A program made the position numbers and the translations under genes. The notes beneath the pieces were generated by a model that was not told the DNA's origin, searched no databases, and was given only the letters and a program-made list of their open reading frames with translations. DNA of 18,993 nucleotides, taken from assembly GCA_020061995.1 (NCBI GenBank), contig JAGUXE010000216.1, positions 1 through 18,993 of the forward strand, read 5' to 3'. Within the stretch, counting starts at the first letter, position 1; the number at the start of each line of letters is the position of its first letter. The DNA comes from Ignavibacteriales bacterium. GTDB lineage: Bacteria > Bacteroidota > Ignavibacteria > Ignavibacteriales > Ignavibacteriaceae. Of the stretch, positions 1 to 6,797 are shown piece after piece.

Positions 1-2
1 GA

Positions 3-491
3 ATTAAAAATGCTGAAGAACTGGTGCATATTTACACGACTGAGGCAAATATTTTAAGTAAGCAAAAAGAAAAAGAATCACAATCAATTATTAGTTTAAC
101 GCATGAATACATGAAAATAGAAAAAGAATTGGAAAAAAAACTTGCCCTCGCTGACGAGAAAAGAAAAATTGCAGAGCAAGAAGCTTATACTGCAAAATTG
201 ATAAAGGAATCTTATGAAGCTGAAGCTAATGAAGCTAAAAGGAAAGTTGAAAGAATTTTATCTAACATAAATGAGCCTGAACAGGTTAGCTATGATTCGG
301 CGTTAAAATTTTTAGAAATTAATCCGCCATTTACTCGACTAGAATTAAGTAAAGCTTATAAAGATAAGATACAGATGAATCACCCAGATAAAGTTGAAAG
401 TATGAGTCCTCAAATTAAGGAAATAGCAAATCGATTGACAAAATCAATAAATAATTCTTACGATTTGTTAAAGAATTTTTGTGAAGATTGA
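3..491 (+). CDS. Coiled-coil protein with C-terminal J domain (5' end outside window)
   Basis: The frame is open to the left edge, so the gene is cut by the window border. A GTG at 24 is available, but the codons before it (reading IKNAEEL) continue the same style of sequence, so I treat the visible part as a 3' fragment. The first 80 or so residues are rich in Lys, Glu and Ala and look like a long coiled coil. The last 65 resemble a J domain: a first helix around DSALKFLEI, a Lys/Arg-rich second helix, the HPD tripeptide (residues 120-122 counted from the GTG) and a closing helix ending near SYDLLKN. The HPD motif is what J proteins use to stimulate the ATPase of DnaK/Hsp70, so a co-chaperone or DnaK-recruiting role is likely. 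A J domain at the C-terminus behind a coiled coil differs from classical DnaJ, which has it at the N-terminus. The client is unknown. Sure of the J domain, unsure of anything else. Confidence 0.75.
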   Translation: MKNAEELVHIYTTEANILSKQKEKESQSIISLTHEYMKIEKELEKKLALADEKRKIAEQEAYTAKLIKESYEAEANEAKRKVERILSNINEPEQVSYDSALKFLEINPPFTRLELSKAYKDKIQMNHPDKVESMSPQIKEIANRLTKSINNSYDLLKNFCED

Positions 492-645
492 TGTTTAGGA
501 TTTGAGAAATCTATGGTGAGAAATTAGAAGAATCGAGAATCGAACTAAGTTGCTGTAGAGATGACAGGATTTAAAGAAATATTTAATTAAGGAGAACGAA
601 CCAGTCTTTGCTGGTACTCATTAATCACAAATACAAAAAAATATT

Positions 646-804
646 TTGACAAAAAAATATCTTGTCCGATTTGGGAAGTATGGATTGGAGAGGGAATTAG
701 ATTTCGAAAACCCTGATTATAACTTTGTTTTAGTTGGTTATCATATATGGCGGGCTTATCTGGTTTCTAAAAAGATTAATTTCAATTTGGAAGAGATTCC
801 ATGA
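646..804 (+). CDS. Possible small ORF or gene remnant (52 aa)
   Basis: A TTG-started frame of 53 codons including the stop encodes a peptide beginning LTKKYLVRFGKYGLER and ending KKINFNLEEIP. The composition (mixed charged and aromatic residues, no low complexity) looks protein-like, and the frame stays open upstream only to a stop at 622-624. There is no good ribosome binding site before the TTG. I do not recognise the family. It may be the surviving piece of a broken gene, since nothing around it continues the reading frame convincingly. Low confidence that it is expressed. Confidence 0.25.
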   Translation: MTKKYLVRFGKYGLERELDFENPDYNFVLVGYHIWRAYLVSKKINFNLEEIP

Positions 805-1399
805 TTTAATCTTAGAAAGAGGGCTTAAAAAATAAACCAGATTTAGTAGCATTTCAGCCTTAAGTTAACGGCATTGCGTAATTAAGTTGGGAAACTATAA
901 AGGGCTCAATCAGATTCGTGCCGGATTTTCGGGTTCAATTACCAACTAAGGAATATTCCGAAACCAATTCTCAGTGTTCAAACGGAATGACAAATTTTGT
1001 GTCTTTGCATAGAATATCGAATTCTCGAAGAACGATAAAAGAAGTGTAATGCTAATGTTTAGCTCCATCGAATAAGCAACTTTCAGAAATGGGAAGATTC
1101 CGCCTTCCGCTTTGGATACTTTGGAAAGACTGTCTTTTTGGATTTGTTGGAATGACTGCATGAGACATGCTCTCCTACGATGCGCCTCTCATCTTGGTGT
1201 AATTAAACCGCAAAGCTCCCCGTAAATCGGAACATATCCCCCCACATTAGTAGAACAGCCAAATCTCCTCGCAGCACTAATTCGGACAATTCATGATGAA
1301 TAACATTTTCTATAAATAAGAAGTTTACCCTGTCACAACTCCCACTTTTTTCTAAAAAAGGGGTTGTCAAAATCTTGTTTAATATTTTATCGAATTTTG

Positions 1400-1430
1400 T
1401 TGAATGGCTAAAGATTCCTCTTTATATTTG
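1400..1430 (+). promoter_or_regulatory. Bacteroidota-type promoter of the OPT transporter gene
   Basis: TTG at 1400-1402 is followed by 20 bases and then TATATTTG at 1423-1430, a full match to the Bacteroidota primary sigma factor pattern (-33 TTG, -7 TAnnTTTG). The start codon of the next gene lies about 60 bases downstream, leaving room for a short leader with the AAGGAG ribosome binding site. Two further candidate promoters in the window (9564-9594 and 9689-9719) have the same 20-base spacing. Confidence 0.6.
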
Positions 1431-1491
1431 AACGATTATTCATAATTAATTTAATTATCAAAATAAACTCTACGCATAAAAGGAGCATATA

Positions 1492-3447
1492 ATGGCTGAA
1501 TCGAAAAAGTTCATTCCTTTTGTCTCACCTGAGTCCAACATGGCAGAATTCACTGTACGTGCATTAATTATCGGCTTAGTATTAGCAGTAGTACTTGGTG
1601 CCGCTAACGCATATCTTGGCTTAAAAGCCGGTATGACAATTGCCGCTACTTATCCGGCTGCCGTAATCGGGATGGCATTAATCAAATTATTAAAAGGGAC
1701 TGTACTCGAAGAAAACTTTACGAGAACCGTCGGTTCAATAGGTGAATCAATTGCTGCCGGAGCAATTTTTACTTTGCCGGCATTTTTTATCGCCGGTATC
1801 TGGGATCCATTCTTTACACCCGGCAACTACATGATTTCTGCAGCGATAATGACTGTGGGAGGTATTCTCGGAATTATGTTTGTAGCCTTATTACGAAGAG
1901 TAATGGTTGAAGATGTTGAACTTCCTTTTCCTGAATCAGTTGCAGCTTCAGAAATTCATAAAGCAGGTCGTCATGGCGGCGGAGGCTCAAAGTTTTTATT
2001 TAGTGCAATGGGAATTGGGGCAGTCATTCAGGCTCTCGGAACTTTTAAATTATTTGCGACTTCATGGTCATCATTAATTACACTTGGTAAAGGACATTTA
2101 CTTTTCCGTTCACCTGATGTTAGTCCGGCTTATATGGGCGTTGGTTATATCATCGGTCCAAAACTTGCCGCATTAAATTTTAGTGGCGGTGTTCTTGCAT
2201 GGGGTTTGTTAGCTCCAATTATCGCTTACTTCAAATATGCAAATGGTGATACACCTGCTGATATCGATTGGACGACTACAATGGTTCAAGTTTGGAAAGA
2301 TTATGTTAGACCAATCGCAATCGGTGGTATGTTAGTAGGTGCAAGTTTTACTTTATGGAAAATGAGAAAAAGTCTTGCAACCGGAATTGCCCGTTCAGTA
2401 GGTGATGTAAAAAAAGCTGCTTCAGGTTCAGCCGTTCAAACAGATAGAACTGATCAAGATATCAGTTTTAAATGGATTATGATTGGTATTCTTGGTTCAG
2501 CAGTAGCAACTTTTTTCATTTATAATTATTTCGCCCAGGATGTTTTGGCTGCATTAGTAGCAACAGTTGTGATGATTGTTGCCGGATTTTTCTTTGCAGC
2601 AGTTTCAGGTTATCTAGTCGGAATTATCGGATCAAGTAATAATCCTATAAGCGGATTAACATTATCAACATTAGTTGTAGCGGCAATTTTAATGGTTGCT
2701 CTTGGTATGGAAGGAATTCCTGGAGTTGCGGCAGTTCTTGGAGTTGCAGCAGTAGTTTGCGTTGCAGCAGCAGTAGCAGGCGAAATGTTGCAAGATCTTA
2801 AAGCGGGACATATCCTCGGAGGTACTCCCTGGAAAATGCAGCTTGGTGATATTATTGGTGTTGTTGTTTCAGCGGCAATTATGTTTATTCCACTTTTAAT
2901 TTTGCACGAAGGCGATATCAAAATGGGAGGAACCGGTTTTGGTGGTAATGCGCTTCCTGCTCCTCAAGCAAGTTTGATGGCAATTCTTTCAAAAGGAATT
3001 GTTGCCGGTGATATGGAATGGATTCTCATATTCACAGGTATGTTGATGGGTGTTGGATTTATTCTTATGAATGTAAAAAGTCCGATGCTTGTAAGCGTTG
3101 GTATGTATTTACCTTTAGGAACTACATTCGCTATCTTCGTCGGTGGATTAATTAAAGGTGTTGTTGAAAGAGTAAACGAAAAGAAAAAATTCAATGATGC
3201 TCAAAAATCGAGAGTAGAAAATAATGGAATTCTAATAGCAGCCGGACTCATAGCGGGTGAGGCGTTAATAGGATTATTGTTTGCCGGTTTTGCATTCTTT
3301 GAAATTGCGTTGTTTGAATTCTTTGCACAACCGACATTTATTATTAGTATGATTGTATTTGGAGTTGTTGCTTGGTTACTAATCCAGATTCCTGTAAAAA
3401 ATGCAGGTAATCCGAATGATCCTGCACCACCGCAAGTATCAATGTAA
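1492..3447 (+). CDS. OPT-family oligopeptide transporter
   Basis: A 651-residue integral inner-membrane protein of the OPT (oligopeptide transporter) superfamily, within the usual size of bacterial members. These carriers import small peptides, or in some branches metal chelates, driven by ion gradients. Visible marks are an N-terminal helix flowing into AANAYLGLKAGMTIAATYP (about residues 37-55), the conserved cytoplasmic segment ELPFPESVAASEIHKAG (143-159), a GSSNNPISG motif (about 379-387), and many hydrophobic Gly/Ala-rich helices to the C-terminus, probably 14-16 in all. The ATG is preceded by AAGGAG seven bases away, which fixes the start. It stands first in a run containing a PqqD-like protein and the dipeptidase PepD, which favours peptides as substrate over siderophores. 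A 127-base gap with a hairpin repeat separates it from the next gene, so co-transcription is possible but not certain. Confidence 0.93.
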   Translation: MAESKKFIPFVSPESNMAEFTVRALIIGLVLAVVLGAANAYLGLKAGMTIAATYPAAVIGMALIKLLKGTVLEENFTRTVGSIGESIAAGAIFTLPAFFIAGIWDPFFTPGNYMISAAIMTVGGILGIMFVALLRRVMVEDVELPFPESVAASEIHKAGRHGGGGSKFLFSAMGIGAVIQALGTFKLFATSWSSLITLGKGHLLFRSPDVSPAYMGVGYIIGPKLAALNFSGGVLAWGLLAPIIAYFKYANGDTPADIDWTTTMVQVWKDYVRPIAIGGMLVGASFTLWKMRKSLATGIARSVGDVKKAASGSAVQTDRTDQDISFKWIMIGILGSAVATFFIYNYFAQDVLAALVATVVMIVAGFFFAAVSGYLVGIIGSSNNPISGLTLSTLVVAAILMVALGMEGIPGVAAVLGVAAVVCVAAAVAGEMLQDLKAGHILGGTPWKMQLGDIIGVVVSAAIMFIPLLILHEGDIKMGGTGFGGNALPAPQASLMAILSKGIVAGDMEWILIFTGMLMGVGFILMNVKSPMLVSVGMYLPLGTTFAIFVGGLIKGVVERVNEKKKFNDAQKSRVENNGILIAAGLIAGEALIGLLFAGFAFFEIALFEFFAQPTFIISMIVFGVVAWLLIQIPVKNAGNPNDPAPPQVSM

Positions 3448-3476
3448 TTATATTTTATAGAGTAAAGTAATTTTCT

Positions 3477-3534
3477 TTGTGTCTTAGTGACTTAGTGGCA
3501 AAATATCTTTTGTTATTAAGGAACTAAGACACAA
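3477..3534. repeat. Intergenic inverted repeat with imperfect 18-bp arms
   Basis: The left arm 3477-3494 starts TTGTGTCTTAGT and the right arm 3517-3534 ends ACTAAGACACAA. Twelve base pairs match perfectly, then two mismatches, then four more pairs, enclosing a 22-base loop. The right arm is followed by GTTTT rather than a clean T run, so it is a poor terminator. The left arm with its continuation GACTTAGTGGC reads like a dispersed intergenic repeat unit rather than a gene-specific signal. It sits between the OPT gene and the PqqD-like gene and could attenuate or stabilise the transcript between them. Confidence 0.6.
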
Positions 3535-3574
3535 GTTTTAATTCCAAGGCTAACTTGCCTTACCAGATTTTATT

Positions 3575-3949
3575 ATGACACTATCTTTTAAAAAGCGAAA
3601 AGAAATTTTTCAGAACGTCAATACTCTCGATTTAAGCCCGGTTAAATTATATCCGGAAGAAGTATCAAGTGAGGAAATTGTAACCATACTTATCCCAAAG
3701 TTTAAAAATAAAATTGCCAAGTCACTAATCCCCATAAAAATGAAAAGTGCAGATTTTAGAGTTAAGCTTGAAAAGTTCGGTTCAGCAGTATGGCTTCTAA
3801 TTGACGGGAAGAAAAAAGTCGGAGAAATAATTGATATTGTTGAAAAACAATTCGGTCAAGAAATTCATCCGGCTGATGAGCGGATAAGTAAATATATATT
3901 TCAATTGTACGATAAAAATTTGATCTCATTTAATGAAATAAACGAATAG
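3575..3949 (+). CDS. Stand-alone PqqD-like (RRE fold) protein
   Basis: A 124-residue soluble protein whose C-terminal two thirds match the PqqD family: KLEKFGSAVWLLIDGKKKVG (about residues 64-83) followed by helices EIIDIVEKQFG and ISKYIFQLYDKNLI. PqqD and related RRE domains are small winged-helix chaperones that bind a ribosomal precursor peptide and present it to a radical SAM or other modifying enzyme. The roughly 50-residue N-terminal extension (LSPVKLYPEE and onward) is longer than in classical PqqD of about 90 residues. No precursor peptide, radical SAM enzyme or cyclodehydratase is visible nearby. Instead the gene follows an OPT transporter and ends 9 bases before pepD, so it is almost surely co-translated with that dipeptidase. 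A role in binding peptides or regulating their use is possible, but I infer that only from context. The ATG lacks a strong Shine-Dalgarno sequence. Confidence 0.82.
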   Translation: MTLSFKKRKEIFQNVNTLDLSPVKLYPEEVSSEEIVTILIPKFKNKIAKSLIPIKMKSADFRVKLEKFGSAVWLLIDGKKKVGEIIDIVEKQFGQEIHPADERISKYIFQLYDKNLISFNEINE

Positions 3950-3958
3950 GAGTTAACT

Positions 3959-5419
3959 ATGGGAGCTATCTTAGGTCACTTAAAACCTGAATCGGTATTT
4001 AATCAGTTTGAAGAGATTTGTAAATATCCCCGTCCTTCAAAACAAGAAGAGAAGATTGCTGAATATGTTATGTCAGTAGGTGAAAGAAATAACCTTAAAA
4101 CAGTTAAAGATGCTTTTGGAAACATAATCATTTTTAAACCGGCAACCCCGGGATTTGAAAATCGTAAAACTGTAGCTCTTCAAGGTCACATCGATATGGT
4201 TTGCGAAAAAAATAGAGGAGTTGAGCACGATTTTGATAATGATCCCATTGATGTTTACATCGACGGAGAGTGGATAAAAGCTAGAGGAACAACACTTGGA
4301 GCAGATAACGGAATCGGTGTTGCTGCTGCTCTTGCTGTACTTGAAGATAAAACTCTAAAACATGGACCGCTTGAATTTTTATTCACACTCGATGAAGAGA
4401 CAGGGTTGACAGGAGCTTCTAGTTTAGATCCGTCAATTCTTAAAGCAGATATTTTATTGAATATGGATTCTGAAGAAGAAGGTTCACTTTATATTGGCTG
4501 CTCCGGTGGAAAAACAACAATGGCAAATTTTACATTTTCTGCTGAACCTGTTCCTGCAGACTCGGTTGCGTACGAAATAAAAGTGTTAGGATTGACAGGC
4601 GGTCACTCCGGTCTTGAAATTCAAACCGGTTTTGGTAATGCGATAAAGATAATTAACAGATTAATTTGGCATTCCACAAAACATCAATCACTTCGTATTG
4701 CGAAAATTGAAGGGGGAAATAAGCATAATGCTATTCCTCGCGAAGCATTTGCTACTGTTACAATTCCACAATCACATGAAGCAGATTTCTTAGCTTACGT
4801 AACAGAGTATAATAAAATTGTTAAAGATGAAAATGTTACAAAAGATCCAAATCTTTCTGTAACGGTTGAAAAATGTGAATTGCCAGCAGAAGTAATGGAT
4901 ATTAAAACTCATCGTAACTTGATTGATGCTCTTTATGCAATCCCTCATGGCGTATTAAAAATGTCACCTGACATCGAAGGTTTAGTAGAAACATCAACCA
5001 ATCTTGCAATTATCGAAACAGTCGGAGCAAATGTAAAAATTGTAACAAGTCAGAGAAGCTCAGTCGCATCTGAGATTAGAGATTCAGTTGACATGGTTAC
5101 ATCTGTATTCTATCTTGCCCAAGCAAAAGTTAATCATGGAGATGGCTATCCGGGATGGAAACCCAATATTCATTCGGAAATTTTAATTTTATTCAAAGAT
5201 AGCTATAAGAAGCTTTTCGGAAAAGAACCTGAAGTAAAAGCAATTCATGCAGGGCTTGAGTGTGGTATTATCGGCGAAAAATATCCGGGCATGGATATGA
5301 TTTCATTTGGACCAACTATGTTTGGTGTTCATTCACCTGATGAAAGATTAAAAATTGATACTGTTGAACCCTTCTATAAATTATTGACGGATGTGCTTGA
5401 AAATATTCCGGCTAAGTAG
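3959..5419 (+). CDS. pepD: Cytosolic beta-alanyl/aminoacyl-histidine dipeptidase (peptidase D, M20 family)
   Basis: This 486-residue zinc dipeptidase hydrolyses Xaa-His and a broad set of other dipeptides in the cytoplasm. The length fits PepD, and the M20 metal and catalytic residues are all visible: H77 and D79 in LQGHIDMVCEK, D116 in TTLGADNGIG, E146/E147 in DEETGLTGA, D170 in LLNMDSEEEG, and H458 in FGVHSPDE. The spacing is what I recall for Vibrio PepD shifted by three residues. The lid/dimerisation domain falls between about residues 185 and 395. The start is set by AGGAG seven bases before the ATG and 9 bases after the PqqD-like gene, so the two form an operon. There is no signal peptide. 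A strong terminator follows 30 bases after the stop. With OPT and MFS carriers alongside, it probably finishes the breakdown of imported peptides. No key residue is missing. Confidence 0.96.
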   Translation: MGAILGHLKPESVFNQFEEICKYPRPSKQEEKIAEYVMSVGERNNLKTVKDAFGNIIIFKPATPGFENRKTVALQGHIDMVCEKNRGVEHDFDNDPIDVYIDGEWIKARGTTLGADNGIGVAAALAVLEDKTLKHGPLEFLFTLDEETGLTGASSLDPSILKADILLNMDSEEEGSLYIGCSGGKTTMANFTFSAEPVPADSVAYEIKVLGLTGGHSGLEIQTGFGNAIKIINRLIWHSTKHQSLRIAKIEGGNKHNAIPREAFATVTIPQSHEADFLAYVTEYNKIVKDENVTKDPNLSVTVEKCELPAEVMDIKTHRNLIDALYAIPHGVLKMSPDIEGLVETSTNLAIIETVGANVKIVTSQRSSVASEIRDSVDMVTSVFYLAQAKVNHGDGYPGWKPNIHSEILILFKDSYKKLFGKEPEVKAIHAGLECGIIGEKYPGMDMISFGPTMFGVHSPDERLKIDTVEPFYKLLTDVLENIPAK

Positions 5420-5421
5420 TT

Positions 5422-5452
5422 TTGCATTTTAGCATTGATAAACTTAATTTTC
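5422..5452 (+). promoter_or_regulatory. Possible promoter overlapping the pepD terminator
   Basis: TTG at 5422-5424, then 20 bases, then TAATTTTC at 5445-5452: one mismatch (last base) from the TTG-N20-TAnnTTTG pattern of the three other candidate promoters. Its expected start point, about 5458-5460, falls inside the left arm of the terminator hairpin, so a transcript from here would lack half the stem and could read into the MFS gene. In AT-rich DNA such matches also arise by chance. Confidence 0.3.
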
Positions 5453-5488
5453 TGAGGTTGTCAAATTTGATAACCTCAGATTTTTTTT
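5451..5488 (+). terminator. Strong intrinsic terminator after pepD
   Basis: The arms 5451-5465 (TCTGAGGTTGTCAAA) and 5466-5480 (TTTGATAACCTCAGA) are complementary over nearly their whole length, with one G-U pair, and are followed directly by eight T residues. This should end transcription from the OPT/PqqD-like/pepD side. Confidence 0.85.
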
Positions 5489-5512
5489 GAATCAATCATC
5501 ACAACTTGATTT

Positions 5513-5518
5513 AGGAGG
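5513..5518 (+). promoter_or_regulatory. Ribosome binding site that sets a non-ATG start for the MFS gene
   Basis: AGGAGG, a perfect anti-16S match, lies 8 bases before CTG at 5527 and 5 bases before ATT at 5524, both in frame with the transporter. The first ATG of the frame is 71 bases away at 5590 and has no ribosome binding site of its own. An in-frame TAG at 5512-5514 excludes any start further upstream. Confidence 0.7.
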
Positions 5519-5526
5519 ATAGCATT

Positions 5527-6762
5527 CTGGAAAAGACCCAACCCAATCCGCTCTTTAGATGGACCGTACTCGTATTTATTAGTCTTGCAATGTTTGGAAA
5601 CTATTATATATATGATAGTATTGCCCCCATAGCTGATTTATTAAAATCCAGTCTTGGTTATGATGATGAATTTATAGGTGCAATGTATTCTGTTTATAGT
5701 GTCGCAGCGATTATTATTTTATTAATTGGCGGTGTTATAATTGATAAATATGGGACGAAGAAATCTATACTTTTTTTTGGAGCTCTTTGTACCTTAGCGG
5801 CAGCTGTTACCGCATCATCTTCAGATAAATATGTAATGCTGGCAGGAAGAGTATTATTGGGAATTGGTTCTGAACCCCTAATTGTGGCTATCACAACCTC
5901 TATTGCCAAGTGGTTTAAAGGAAAAGAACTAAGTTTTGCATTTGGATTAAATCTAACAATAGCACGACTCGGTTCAGTAGCAGCTGATAATTCGCCAACT
6001 TGGGCAAGTGGCTTTTATGGTGATTGGCAAAGCCCGCTTTACCTTGCTGTAATTATTTCAATCGCATGTTTACTGGGGGGTATAATTTATTATCTCTTGG
6101 AAAATTATGCAGAAAAGAATTATATATTGGGGCAAGCGAGTGAAACTGATAAACTTGATATTAAAGGTCTTTTTAAGTACAATAAAACATTCTGGTTTGT
6201 TGTAGCACTCTGTGTAACTTTTTATTCGGCAGTTTTTCCTTTTAGAAGTTTTGCTATTAAGTTTTTTATGGAAGCACATGGTGAAACGAGAGAATTCGCA
6301 GGATTTCTAAACAGTATCCTGCCACTTTCTGCAATGATTGCAACACCACTTTTTGGTTTATTAGTTGATAAAGTGGGGAAACGTTCTCTTTTTATGTTTA
6401 TCGGTTCAGTTTTATTGCTCCCTGTATTTTTACTTATGGTTTACACTGATATTTCTCTCTACGTACCGATAGCAATGATGGGAATATCATTTTCACTTAT
6501 TCCGGCAGTGATGTGGCCTTATGTTGCTTACATTGTAGATGAAAAGAAACTTGGAACAGCTTATGCGTTGATGACTCTGATTCAACAAGTTGGTTTAGCA
6601 GGGTTTAATTGGATGATCGGTTTTGCTAATGATTATTCAGGTGCTTCCCCTACAAATCCTCAGGGCTACGAACTAGGAATGTGGATTTTCTCATCACTTG
6701 GATTTTTCGGTGTATTTTTTAGTTTCTTATTGCATAGATCAGAAAAAACATCAACAGTTTAG
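5527..6762 (+). CDS. MFS transporter, MFSD1-like (predicted dipeptide carrier), apparent CTG start
   Basis: A major facilitator superfamily carrier of 411 residues when started at CTG 5527; ATT 5524 is the other possibility. The ATG at 5590 would cut the first membrane helix (WTVLVFISLAMFGNYYIY) in half, and no ATG, GTG or TTG lies between. The strong AGGAGG at 5513-5518 supports the upstream start. Motif A of the family is seen as GGVIIDKYGTKK (about residues 68-79). The segment around KWFKGKELSFAFGL and IARLGS (about 128-150) closely resembles the same place in animal MFSD1, a lysosomal carrier reported to move dipeptides. About 12 helices fit the length. The gene follows pepD across a terminator and precedes an exported protein and an aminopeptidase. 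Dipeptide transport is inferred from the family resemblance plus this setting; substrate and direction are untested. Being an MFS carrier is nearly certain. Confidence 0.92.
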   Translation: MEKTQPNPLFRWTVLVFISLAMFGNYYIYDSIAPIADLLKSSLGYDDEFIGAMYSVYSVAAIIILLIGGVIIDKYGTKKSILFFGALCTLAAAVTASSSDKYVMLAGRVLLGIGSEPLIVAITTSIAKWFKGKELSFAFGLNLTIARLGSVAADNSPTWASGFYGDWQSPLYLAVIISIACLLGGIIYYLLENYAEKNYILGQASETDKLDIKGLFKYNKTFWFVVALCVTFYSAVFPFRSFAIKFFMEAHGETREFAGFLNSILPLSAMIATPLFGLLVDKVGKRSLFMFIGSVLLLPVFLLMVYTDISLYVPIAMMGISFSLIPAVMWPYVAYIVDEKKLGTAYALMTLIQQVGLAGFNWMIGFANDYSGASPTNPQGYELGMWIFSSLGFFGVFFSFLLHRSEKTSTV

Positions 6763-6797
6763 GTTAAAGTCTAAATTACTCTAGCGGTTAAAAAATT

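Larger units (their letters stand above)
492..1491. other. 1-kb intergenic stretch, probably decayed or repetitive
   Basis: No convincing full gene is seen between the J-domain gene and the OPT transporter. The stretch contains a Shine-Dalgarno-like AAGGAG at 589-594 with no start codon in reach, a short 53-codon frame at 646-804, an open - strand frame at 946-1161 and a second short - strand frame reading through about 1175-1290. The part from about 850 to 1310 is visibly richer in G+C than the flanking genes. An imperfect inverted repeat lies at 1335-1367 (ACAAC paired with GTTGT, with T6 and A6 runs inside). The simplest reading is gene remnants plus dispersed intergenic repeat sequence; this is inference. 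Confidence 0.55.

Noticed and set aside
600..616. ACCAG/CTGGT hairpin as a regulatory element
   Set aside because: Only a 5-bp stem, with no associated gene start; likely chance.
946..1161. 71-codon open frame on the - strand in the long gap
   Set aside because: No ribosome binding site, no recognisable domain, and a composition like translated intergenic repeat sequence; kept only as part of the description of the gap.
1331..1369. Imperfect hairpin upstream of the OPT promoter as a terminator
   Set aside because: The stem has bulges and the T run lies inside the hairpin rather than after it; nothing upstream clearly needs a terminator there.
2610..3194. Open frames of 103 and 76 codons on the - strand inside the OPT gene
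   Set aside because: Antisense shadows of a strong membrane-protein gene, with no ribosome binding sites or recognisable domains.
3575..3949. A RiPP (modified peptide) biosynthesis cluster around the PqqD-like gene
   Set aside because: No precursor peptide, radical SAM, cyclodehydratase or dedicated exporter is visible on either side.
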